From Edaphochlamys debaryana (taxonomy: Eukaryota; Chlorophyta; Chlorophyceae; Chlamydomonadales), in contig JAEHOE010000064.1 of assembly GCA_016858145.1 (NCBI GenBank), positions 248,001-312,000 on the forward strand: 64,000 nt of DNA, given 5' to 3'. Each line of letters opens with the position of its first letter. Within the stretch, counting starts at the first letter, position 1. A program made the position numbers and the translations under genes. Below the pieces are notes generated by a model that saw nothing but the letters and a program-made list of their open reading frames with translations, did not search any database and had not been told where the DNA came from. Of the stretch, positions 12,851-23,200 are shown piece by piece.

Positions 12851-12966
12851 CGGGCCCGGGCCCGTGGACCATTCGGCTGTGTCAGTGTGCTGTGCGAGGC
12901 GGTGGGCGCGGACCAGGTCGCCAGAACCCCCAGGGCCCTGGCCGCTGAGGTTATAGTCGCTGCATA
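12851..12966 (+). pseudogene. Decayed duplicate of the DHODH last exon
   Basis: From 12892 to the TAG at 12964-12966, one frame reads CEAVGADQVARTPRALAA then EVIVAA-stop. The DHODH C-terminus reads [17 protein letters not shown] then EANVAA-stop. The match is in the same reading frame, includes the stop position and lies about 1.1 kb after the real one. Similarity fades upstream of about 12850. Substitutions are spread through it and no intact exon remains, so this is a relic of a tandem duplication. Confidence 0.82.
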
Positions 12967-13758
12967 GCGCTACGTGAGGACGCCGTGGTGGGTGATGGCC
13001 GCGCGGGGGACATGAGTGGTGCACCGCAAGCGCCGGCCCCGCCGGGGGCCGGCCCTTGCCCATGAACCGCCTGTGCTTGACGTGGAACTCACTGCTTGGT
13101 CTTCGGGGCCTGCTCGAAGCGGTGTCAGATTGGAGGCGTGCGTGCGTGTGAAAACCCGCGAAAATGGAGATGTGTACGGCACCGGCGAAACACTTCTTGA
13201 ACTCTGAACGTCCGTTGATTTCTACCTTGCGCGGCTCGGCGCGACTTAGCATCTTGATGAATCCTAGTTGAGTTGTCGGACAGTGGCTCTGCCGCGTTCT
13301 TCCTCGCACCTGCAGCCAGAACGCACGGGCCCAACTCCCCCAAAGCGCGATCTTGGTCTCCCCCTGTTTCCACCAAAGCGCGTGTCGCCAGATATGAGTT
13401 GTGCGGATAGCGCAAGTACTGGGGCTGTTGAGGTGCCGATTCACTCCATGGCGCCTTCAGCGCGTACGCCTCCCCACGACTGCCACGCGGATGCCGAGGC
13501 ACTTACAGCTGCGCGGTGAGCTGCTTCGGGTGGATTCCTTGTTAAGGGCGTGGTCATGTGCCGACCGCTTGGCGGGACACGGGCGGCACGAACCCGCGGG
13601 CCGACGCGGGCTCATCCGCTCGTCGTCACATCGAGGGCTGACCCTCCTTCCCCGCCCGCTGCCCCCGACGGGTCAACCTACGTCGCCCCCCAGTAACTCA
13701 CTCACTCACTGACTAACTGCCGCCTGTGCTTCCGTGCGCCCACCTTGACCGTTGTTGA
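12967..13758. other. Intergenic, nothing recognised
   Basis: Open frames here are short and lack recognisable motifs. The region may include older 5' sequence of the retroelement that follows, but no reverse-transcriptase motif was seen. Confidence 0.4.
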
Positions 13759-15618
13759 CCGTTGTTTTTTTGCCTCCACCTCGCCGCCTCTGCACGCACC
13801 CTTGGCGTCACGTTCTCCACACAACCAACGGCGGCCACTCCCCTCCCTCCCCCCCTGCTGGACAAGTTCCTCAGCCGCCTGACTCTGATCGTGAGGATGG
13901 GCCTCTCAGCCTTCGGCGTTGCCTCATGCCTGTCCGCCTACGGCCTGGGCACCCTCCTCTACCACTGCCAGCACAACGGCCTACCCCCTCGTACGGCGAT
14001 AGAGCACCTAGTGGGCACGGTGGCGGCCCTGACCGACCGCAACATGACGCCTGCTCGATACAGGGACAACCCCAACGCACTGCCCGCAGGAGCACCCACG
14101 AGCTGCATGTACCTCTCCCCGGCAGTTGGCGGCTTTGGCCTGCTCCCCCTCGTCGAGCACACTGGCGCCAGGCACGCGAGTGCGGCAGTCCGTGGCATTC
14201 TGGGCGCCTGCGGCCTCCTCCGCTACCGCCCGCCGTGGACCGCGCCGCTCGTCTCCCTGCTCCGCTCAACCCACCCAGCAGCACACCCGCTCTGCCTCCT
14301 GACAATGAGGCGCCCGACCTCGTCGATCGGTCTCCGCATCTTGGGGGCCACAGTCCCACGCGCAACCTCACCAGCACTGGTGCGCGTGGCAGGCGCGCTA
14401 GCGCTGCTGCCCCGGGCCCAAGTGATTGCTCCCATGCCAGCCGGAGCCTGGGTCTACAATGCACCGCTTTGGGGCAACCCAGCCCTGCCCGCGGGGAACA
14501 TCGACAACAACGCCCCAAGCTGGGGCCTCGAAGGCGAGTTCACAGATCTGTTCGCGGTTCCGGGACTGCGGACAGTAGGCACGGCAGTCCGCTGCCTAGA
14601 TGAGCTTGAGCGCATCCGAGGGATGCACGGGCTGGAGGGCAGCATAGGCCGGGCTCTCGCACGGGCGAGGGCCCAGATCAACAGGTCATATACCGAAAGG
14701 GTAGTACAGAGCATTTTGGGCACGCAGGTGGGAGCGCTCCCGCAAGCACTCCGCAATGGACTAGACATGGGACAGCGCTTGGGCGCGCTTATTAGCCGGC
14801 TCCCGGCCGGGTGGGCCGAAGCAGCACGGGGGGTGGACGATCAGGCGGCCGCCCCAGGGGAAGAAGAGGCTTGGGCGAACATTGCCAGGGGCATAGGCTG
14901 GGAGGACGTCAGCTTGGCAAAGATGACAGTTAGCCTGGCCACGCACTTGCAATTGGGACCGGCTCGGGTTAAGCTAGCACGGAAGCATGCACTTTACATT
15001 CAGGAGGCGTACGGCACAGACACGGCATCAGCAGAAGCAGTGGCAAGTCTGAAAGCGGTTTGGCCGAGGTTGTGGGGCATTAAGTGGGATCCGGGCAATA
15101 AAGAGCCCTTGTGGAGGCTTGCGATGGATGGCTTCCCGGGATTTGGCATGCACCGGAGCCAGTTAGGAACTGAGAACGTGGCGAGGTGTCCGTGTGGGCG
15201 GGCCATGGAGCAAGGCGATCGGCTCCACCATTTCTGGTATTGTCCAGCCGCTGTGGCTGTTCGTATGCGCCTCAGTCATGGTATTGGCAGGGCGGTGAAA
15301 CGACACGAGGTGTGGCTTGCTGTGCCCCCAGAGGGCACCGGGATTCATGCGCGAGTGTGGGACGTGGTGTGTCTGGCCGCGATATGCGCGATGGACCGGG
15401 CCAGAAGGTACAAGTATGCGCACAGGGACGCTCAGGACCACTCCTTGATGATGGCACAGGCTTTAGCAGTAGCACGAGGCGAGTTTGAGGGCCGTTTGCA
15501 GTGTTTTGCGGAGGTTGGGCTCACGCACAGGGGCTGGGATGAGGTCCCAACCGACCACCCTTTCCTAGCGGCCAGGGCGGACGGATCAGTGCAGTATGCA
15601 GGCCCGGACGCCCCTTGA
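13759..15618 (+). pseudogene. Reverse-transcriptase C-terminal fragment with zinc knuckle
   Basis: One open frame of about 619 codons. It has no proper ATG at its head: an in-frame TGA lies at 13756 and the first codon normally used would be TTG. It starts near the RT motif LGVTFS, which follows the palm in non-LTR enzymes, continues through thumb/connector-like helical sequence, and near its end has a CxC..H..C cluster (RCPCGRAMEQ..HHFWYCPAA) of the zf-RVT type found at the C-terminus of non-LTR polyproteins. The catalytic palm and any endonuclease are missing, so it cannot mobilise itself. The frame is intact over 1.8 kb, which points to a young insertion. Identification rests on motif recognition only. 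Confidence 0.75.
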
Positions 15619-15633
15619 TGGAGGCGGGGCACA

Positions 15634-15828
15634 CCCTGCGGCGCATAACAAACGGGAGGGAGCCGCAGGGGGGGGGGGTTCGCCCGGCGGCGCATAACAA
15701 ACGGGAGGGAGCCGCAGGGCAGGGGCGGGGACCGGGTGAGCTACACGTGGCGTTTGATGGGATGTGCACCTTGCGGAAAGGGGACATAGTCCTCTGCGGC
15801 GCATAACAAACGGGAGGGAGCCGCAGAG
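15634..15828 (+). repeat. Three hairpins with shared loop in retroelement 3' tail
   Basis: Copies at 15634-15670, 15682-15720 and 15792-15828. All share the core GCGGCGCATAACAAACGGGA followed by GGGAGCCGC. The inner GCGGC/GCCGC stem is constant. The outer stem differs but still pairs: CCCT/AGGG, GCCCG/AGGGC (one mismatch) and CTCT/AGAG. Spacers between copies are unrelated. The likely role is an RNA structure in the element's 3' UTR, perhaps for RT recognition. Confidence 0.85.
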
Positions 15829-17261
15829 TGGGAGTGAATGTGGGGTCGGGAGAGCCAGGATCGAGAGGTGTACGGCCAACAGTGTGAGCACATGACGAAC
15901 GGTGAACGGTTACTGGTAGGAGGCGCGGCCGAGGAGGGGCCATCGATACACGCTGAGCATGGTCATTGCGTGCCAAGGACTAAGGTGGGACCTGAGTGTG
16001 GTCAGTGCAAGTTATGACAGGGACTTGCGTTCTGGCTTGCAGGGGGCAAGCCCGTGAGGTGGGTCGCTTGGCCCCAGCGTTCAGCGCTGTGACCCCAGGG
16101 GGGTCCTTCATTGTAAACACCGAGGACTGGTGCTATGGCTGCCATTAGATAATGCTGCTGTTGCGCGTGTTGCGCACCCTCCCTTCCTTGGGCCTGCTGG
16201 CTGGATGGATGGAAGGAAGGTGGAAGCGGGTGATGGGGCCAAGAGCCAGGCATGTAACGGCTGATGTGCGCCCACCAGAACACCAGAAACAGGCCCCCGT
16301 AGCCCGCCCGGATGCGCCCGCCCAAGAGGGTAGCTGATAGGGTAGCTGTCAGCCTAGCAGCCTCGCTGCTAACCGGATACCTAGCTGCTAGCCTGATACC
16401 TACCTGCGACTTTCTGCTAAGGCTACCCTCGCAGGTCGGATAGCCTAGCTGCTAGGTATCAGATACCCCCCTTCTTGCATAGGGTGCGCATCACTCTTCG
16501 GGCTTGGGGCCTGAGTCAATGCGAGCGAGTTTTCACCTGCTGGTCGCGATAACTTTCTCCGATCGCTACGCAGCAGCGTAGTAGGAGGCAAGCCATAGCT
16601 TGCGATGTCGCGGGACGAGCGGAAGCGCAAGTTGTTGTCTGTGGATGCCGTGGGCTGACTGCCGAGGCCGACACTCGAGTGAGAAGTTTCGCGCCCCAGG
16701 CGCTTCCGCTCTCCCACTCTGGTTTCTAGCCTTATGCAAGCGTGCCTAACACCACAGATGAAAAAGTCACCACGATAACCGGAGCGTCGGGAGTCGCAGG
16801 CGGACGGGTCATTCGTCGCGTTGCGCCTCGTTGCGGAGGGGGCTCATCCTTGAGGAGAGCAAACTCCTCTTGCGTTTGTTACTATTCCTACTTGAAAGAA
16901 CTGGCCCGTACGCGGGCGACGGCGTTTTACATGTATGTCTGTCTGCTGCACACGCCCAGTATGTGCAAGCTGTTGCCCGATTCACAACGTCGGCTGTCTC
17001 TTGTTGCCCGTATCGTCCTGCCCTTCACACCCGTTGACGTTATGCATGCATGCCGTGCGTCTGACTAGTCTGACCAAGGTGACCCGCTCCAGCGCATAAA
17101 TACCTCTAAAGGCAAGGCAGAAACTAAATTAAGCTGCAGCGGCACATAACCCACAGGCCAACTAACGCTGTATGGCGGCGACTTGCGCCGCGGCTGGCCC
17201 GATGTTCGGGCACAGCAGCAGCCGGACTGCATTCCTGCTGCGACGCCCCGGCGGCAACTCA
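15829..17261. other. Intergenic; upstream region of the lectin gene
   Basis: No gene seen. It holds the compound inverted repeat at 16376-16467. The stretch before 17262 should contain the promoter and 5' UTR of the lectin gene. Confidence 0.5.
16376..16467. repeat. Compound inverted repeat (cruciform / MITE-like)
   Basis: Outer arms 16376-16391 and 16445-16460 are complementary at 15 of 16 positions (GATACCTAGCTGCTAG type). Inner arms ACCTGCGA (16402-16409) and TCGCAGGT (16429-16436) are perfect. A further palindrome GGTATC-A-GATACC closes the right end. It could be a small foldback element. Confidence 0.6.
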
Positions 17262-20200
17262 ATGACGACTTGGAGAGGACTGGCGCTCGCGCTGACGTTC
17301 CTCGCTTTGGCCATCCGAGCACAAGGTGAGCGAGCATCCCTCTGTCGCTCCATCGCGCGGCTCGCGCGGCGGTCCGGCGGTAGGCGTGCACGCGCTGGCA
17401 GGTAGGCATCACCATAGCGCAAGTGTGCTAGCTCTTGAGCAGGAGCGAGCGACGGAGCGAGCGACCCGGCGACCCGAGGAACGGCGGGCTCAGCCAAAGC
17501 AGGGAGGCATTGCCTCTCTGTTTACGCTATCGGCTCGCTCAAAATGCTACACATGTGCTCCGCGGCATCGTCGCGGTGTCTGGGCGACGGGCCGAAAAAC
17601 GGTCAGACTTGCGGCACGCGGACGACTTGCGGCACGTACGGACGATTAGACCGGGGGCTGGGGCCGCACTGCCATTCTTGTTACATCCTGCTGCGCTGAG
17701 GGGCCCACTGCCTCTGGGCCCCGCGGTCCCCAACGGAAGAGGAGACACCAGACCCAGCCCACGCGCCGAAAAAGAGCAGCGGCTAGCACATCCTTAACCA
17801 CTCCCCAACAGGGCGGGCGGGCGGGAGCGCGTGCTGAACAACAAAACAAGATAAGCAATAGTATCTCGCACGCGCAGTAAGGTCCGCCCGGGGCGTACGG
17901 GTCCCCATGTCGTGGCACACGCGGGGACCAAACCCTGGCGACCGAAGTCACCCCCTCACTAACCCGGCTACCGCTGCGCTAAGCCTGCATTAGACCGGGG
18001 GCTGGGGCCGCACTGCCAAAGAGGAAGCCACCCGAGACGAAGTCACGCATTGATGTACTGGCCCACAAAGGGGGCCACCCGGCCCGCCGCCAGCTGACCA
18101 AAGAAAGCCCGCGCGGCGGAACAAGCCGGAACACCCATATCCAGATAGTGCTCCCGCAGCGCTGCCGACCCCGCACTCCAACCTCCAAAGGACTCAATCA
18201 CCTCCATAGGCACGCCGGCCGCGCGCGCGGCGGAAGCCCCACCGCGCCGCAAGCTATATAGTGTGTGCACAGGCACCAGGTGCTCGAACCCACAGCGTGA
18301 GAGCACCGCACGAAACCAGGCCTCGGCTCCCATCGTCAACACCTTGGCTGGCCACAGCGGCCCCCGCGCCAACCGCTGCCGCAGGGCCGCCTCCAAGGCG
18401 GGCACCCGGGCAAGCGGCAGCTGCAATGTGGGAGTGCGATCTGGCTTAACAATTTTTCCCTTCCAACGCAACGGCTCGTACTGAAACACGGCCCCCTCAG
18501 GGGTACTAAGCACACGCGCCCGCTGCACAGACAAGAGGGAGTCAGGCCGAAGAAAACACGCAAAGCTGAGCACCACGAAAAGGAGTGGCACGAAAAGATC
18601 CGACGTAGAAAGCACACACAGCAAATGCTCAGAAAGCTGCCACACTACAGAGGCCGGGAATGCGAGAACCAGGCGGGAAGCTGGCGTCAGAGAGACCTGC
18701 AACCGCTCCCAACCCTTGCGAAAAGCCACAAGAAGCGTGTTGTCCCCAGCGCACGGCTTGGGGTGCCCCAAAAGCTCATGCACCGTATTTACTGCACTAA
18801 AATACGGCCAACGTAACCACGTCCGCCGCCGCCCCGCCCATAGCCGCCTGTCTGAGTCGGCTTGGGCGGCGGCGGGGGCTTCGCCTTCTCCACGGTCTTG
18901 GCGGCCATCACCTTAACCGTAGCCTTCATCGTGGCCTCCGCCAGCTCCGTCTCAAACTTGGCCGTGACCTCATCCTGTAACGGTGACTGCGCCGCCACAA
19001 AGTAACGATCCCACATGCTGGAGACCCCCGTCCTGCCATACTTAGGGAACTGCAGAATCGAATTCGTGCGCCCCTTGCACACTTTGGCCGCCCAGTCGGC
19101 GTCATACAGTAGAGTCTCCAGAGCCGCGCTAACGGCCTGAGCCCCGGCACCATCGATCACACGCACCACCACACCTTTCACATCCGCCAAACCTGCGACC
19201 AATAGCTCCACTATGCCATGGACCGTAAGAAGGATAGCAAACTCATAGGCAAGTGAACCGGCCCGGTCGGGCCCATGCTGTGCACTATTCAGCTCCCGCC
19301 ATTCCGCTATGTCCCTGAACCGAGTAAGCACAACATCACCATCTTTCATCTCCCCTGGTAGGCTGCGGAGCGTATCCCGGGACAGCGACAAAGGCCCTCC
19401 CTCACTAGTTTGGGCCTGCGGCGTACCCCACTTAGCCTCCAATTCCGCTAGCACTGACCCCGCACCCCCACCTGCCATGTTCCGCATCAACTCGCTCATC
19501 ATCTCCTCCATGCGGCGAAGCCGCTCATCCTGGCCAGCGCCGGCGGGCTCCGGCGCCGGCGCCTCGCGTGCGCGACGCTGATTCGCCTGGGCCGCCTGCG
19601 CCTGCGTGGCCGCCGCCTCCTGCCGGAGACGAGCGTTCTCCGCCTCCATTGCTTGGAAGCGCTGCTGGAACTCGTCCAAGCGCGCAGCCCACTCGGCTTG
19701 CGCCCGGAGAGTCTCCGCCCGCACGCCAGCCTGGTATTGCTCAAAGAGACATACACATGCTGACCTGCCTGCGGAGGAACCCCGTTGTTGGAGTTCATGG
19801 CGCCGGCGCCGACCAACGCGATCAGCATCAGGACGGCGACCGGCGCCAGGGCGCGCTGCGCCCGTACGTAGCTGAGCATAGCTAGGTGCTCAGGTACTCC
19901 AACTACTAGCCCGCTGGGCCTTGCTGATGTGCTGCTGCACAGCGGAAGTAAGCAAAGAAGCGCGCCCGAAGGCGCGGGACTTGCCCGTTGTTCAGCGCGT
20001 GCTGAACAACAAAACAAGATAAGCAATAGTATCTCGCACGCGCAGTAAGGTCCGCCCGGGGCATACGGGTCCCCATGTCGTGGCACACGCGGGGACCAAA
20101 CCCTGGCGGCCGAAGTCACCCCCTCACTAACCCGGCTACCGCTGCGCTAAGCCTGCATGACCCCAAACACGCGGCAGCTGTTTTTCCGCCTTAAGCCGAC

Positions 20201-23200
20201 AAGTGAGAATACCTGTACCCAATCATCCGCCAGGGCGTGCGGGTTTCGGACAATACTCAGTCGTTCGTGCATGCTCAGTACCCTCGCTCAGTGCTGCCTT
20301 CGTTCGGTCCCCTCCCTAAACTCCCGGCCTGTGGGGCCGGCAGCTCGTCTGCCCGCCGGTCGCAACCCTGTAACGCTCATAGCAAGCCCTCTCCGCTGCT
20401 GCCCTCCGCAGTCCGCATCCCACATCTATGCCATCCCAGCACTACTGGCAGGGCACTGGAGACCCCCTGCCTCCCCAGCCACACCACTTGCTCCCTGCTC
20501 CACTCCCCATTTCTCGTCAAACGTCCTCAACGCACGTCTCTTACTCCTATATATCCTTTTTGGTGTATGTTCCTGTTACCCCTGGACTTGCTCACATCCA
20601 CCCTCACAACTGTTCGACCCCATTTGCAGGCAGCTGCCCACGGCCCTCGCCCACGTGGTGCACGCACGTTGGCGCCGTGATCCGGACCTTGGATTGCGAC
20701 GGCGATGGTATGTAGGGGTGCATGCGTGCGGGCTGGATTGATACTCTGGAGGTAGTTGTGCCCACGTAGTCAGCCACAAGCGTCGCAGGTCCGTCTGTCT
20801 AAGTTGCTAGTGGTCGCACATACACAATGCTTGCCTTTATCGGTCAAGTGTTTGCCAGCAGTGATACATGCTCATAGGCGGACATCACCTCGACGTTCAT
20901 CTATCCCCAATGGCATGTCCGCATTGTCTGCAGGTAAACTGGACCAGATCTGCCAGGACAGCACAACCTACTTCTGGGCACGGAGCTCCGACAACTGCAC
21001 GACGGGGTCCGGATCCAGGAACCTCAGCGCAAGCGCCAGCAAGTGCCTTCCAGCTTGGGGTACGTGCGTGGGAATTGAAGATTGATTGATGTTGTGCAAT
21101 GCTGTGCTAGCTGAGGCATGCTTATACGTGCGTGTATAGCGAGCAGGCTGACACGTCATAGGTACTCATTAGAATGAGTACTCATTTTACTCATTCCTTA
21201 TGCTTGCTGGCGTCCCCTTGCCACGGTGTATGTCTTTGACTCGAACCCTCCCTCGCATGTGCACCACGCACACCAGTCAATCCGTTGTAATGCGGAGCTC
21301 AATCCGGAACTTAAGATTAGGTGCGTGGCTTGTCCGCCTTCTCACTAATTCATGGTCCCCAATCCACAGGTGGCGACTGCCGCTGCCTGAGCTCCTGGAT
21401 CTGGAACGGCAAGACCTACAGCGGCTGTCAGAACCCTGATTCCAGCTCCTTCCCCTGGTGTGTGGTCGCCGCCTCGTGCGCGTTCAAGGATGGCGTGTCG
21501 GCATACACCACTCCGGCAGGACAACCCTGGAAGTACTGCAGTGAGCAAGGGTTGGGGTTTCTACCAGATCCCCTGGGAAGTTGGGATCCGTGGATAAAAT
21601 TCATGAAATTGTTCCTCGTTACACTTCTGGGGTGGGTGGTCATTATTATTATCCAAGGGTCAGGCGCGCGCATGCATTTATGGCACGTATTTATAGTGCT
21701 GGCTTTGCGGCCAGCTGGCAGGGTTCGCCACGAACTACACGAACGCCGCATCCAGTAATGTCATTATAATTCGGACCCTGAACAACAAGCTAAACATACA
21801 CCAGATTAGCCAGAGCACTCACAACCTGCCATGGCAAGAAGATTCCACTTAGTCCACTGCCGTTTGGACAAGGCCAGCAGGGCCAATCTAACACGACATA
21901 CACGTGCGTACGCTCTCCCTCCCGCCCTTCCAAGACGCTCTTTTTTGTCCTATTCCTTATATCCTTTCCCTTCAGAGCCCGAGGACTGCCAGTGCCGCAG
22001 CTCCTGGGTGTGGCTGGGAAAGAACTACACTGGCTGCCAGAACCCGGACAACAGCGCTTCTGCCTGGTGTGTCCTCACCGGGCTGTGCCCCAGCGCTGGT
22101 GGCATTTCTCCCAACACCAGTCCCCAGAACCTCTACTGGAAGACATGCCCCAAGAGTGAGTCCGTATGTGTAGAACTCTGAGTAAATGACCGTACCGTCC
22201 TGCTTGGGTAAATGCATGACCGTACTATCCTGCATGGATCAGCATTACGTATGATTATTTCGGGATGCATGTTGTCTGTGCATGTATGGGTCCGGTAGAG
22301 ATAGTAACGGTGCGTCCCCGCCCTTTGCTTCCTCTGCTGCTGCAGCCGATTGCCCCCGCCCGTCATCAACTTGGTGCACTCACGCCGGCGCAGCAAACCA
22401 AACTATCGACTGCGACGGCGATGGTACGTGCGCTACAAGCGCGCTATTGATGTATGCCTACGCACCTACCCCCGCCAGCAGATGCCGATAACCACGCTGA
22501 AATACACCTTAACTTTGCGCGTACATTAATCAGCAGTAGTGTCAGGGCGCTGACAGCAGTAGTCGCACCTTCTCCATGCGCCTGCAGGACGACTGGACCA
22601 AATCTGTGAGGACAGCACCACGTACTACTGGTCCCTGAGCCTGGATAACTGCACGACGGGCTCTGGGCTGAAACGCACAAGCGCACGCACATGCCCGCCC
22701 GCATGGGGTGAGTAGAGCGAGCGAGCGAGCCGATGTCCAAGCAACATGGTGCTGGCGGTCCTGACCAGGAAACCCGGCGCCCCTTCTATCCCTTCGCCCC
22801 TCTGCCATGCACACCCCTCTCGCTCCTGCCTCGCTCCCGATCCTCTTTCCTCCATTTTCCTCTTTCGGACTCTATTATAGCTATTTCTCCGTCTCGCAGG
22901 CCGGCCTCGCTGTCTGCAGCTCTCTCTACAGCTCCAAACCATTTATTCCCTGTCCGCCTGTGAACGATAACCATGCTCGCAGCTCACCTCTTTGCGCCTG
23001 CTGCTCGCAACGGCACCCTCGCCTTCGCCCCCCTGCCTAAACCCCCGCTCCCCCCAGACATGCGCACACACACACATTCATGTCTGCCCGTGAAGAGAGA
23101 TGAAACACTTTATTTCCTTTGACCCGTCAATGCCTACATACACTACTTAACGCCTTGCGCCGCCTGCCCCGATCCACCCTGCTTGCAGTTCGGTGCCCAC

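Larger units (their letters stand above)
13759..15828 (+). mobile_element. 5'-truncated non-LTR retrotransposon
   Basis: Contains only the C-terminal part of a reverse-transcriptase polyprotein, then a 3' tail with three conserved hairpins (15634-15828). No YADD-type catalytic block lies upstream, so the copy is 5'-truncated, as is usual after incomplete target-primed reverse transcription. The exact 3' end is uncertain because no poly(A) or target-site duplication is clear. Confidence 0.75.
17645..20158 (-). mobile_element. PAT-like tyrosine-recombinase element, RT missing
   Basis: Lies antisense in intron 1 of the lectin gene. Order on the + strand is A1 (17645-17674), spacer, B1 (17826-17990) directly joined to A2 (17989-18018), genes, B2 (19994-20158). 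This is the split direct repeat layout A1-B1A2-B2 known from PAT-type elements such as Kangaroo and TOC elements of volvocine algae. The minus strand encodes a gag-like protein then a tyrosine recombinase. No reverse transcriptase/RNase H lies between them, so the copy is non-autonomous or internally deleted. The two B copies differ at very few positions, so the insertion looks recent. Confidence 0.82.

Noticed and set aside
13752..14603. Alternative plus-strand frame of 283 codons
   Set aside because: Overlaps the retroelement frame, which is longer and carries the LGVTFS and zinc-knuckle motifs.
15634..15828. Looked like a short CRISPR array (three repeats)
   Set aside because: Spacers are unequal (11 and 71 bases), stems vary, the locus is a eukaryotic retroelement tail and no cas genes are present.
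17826..17990. Functional tRNA gene
   Set aside because: Only box A/D-arm looks right; the T-arm is degenerate and no acceptor stem closes.
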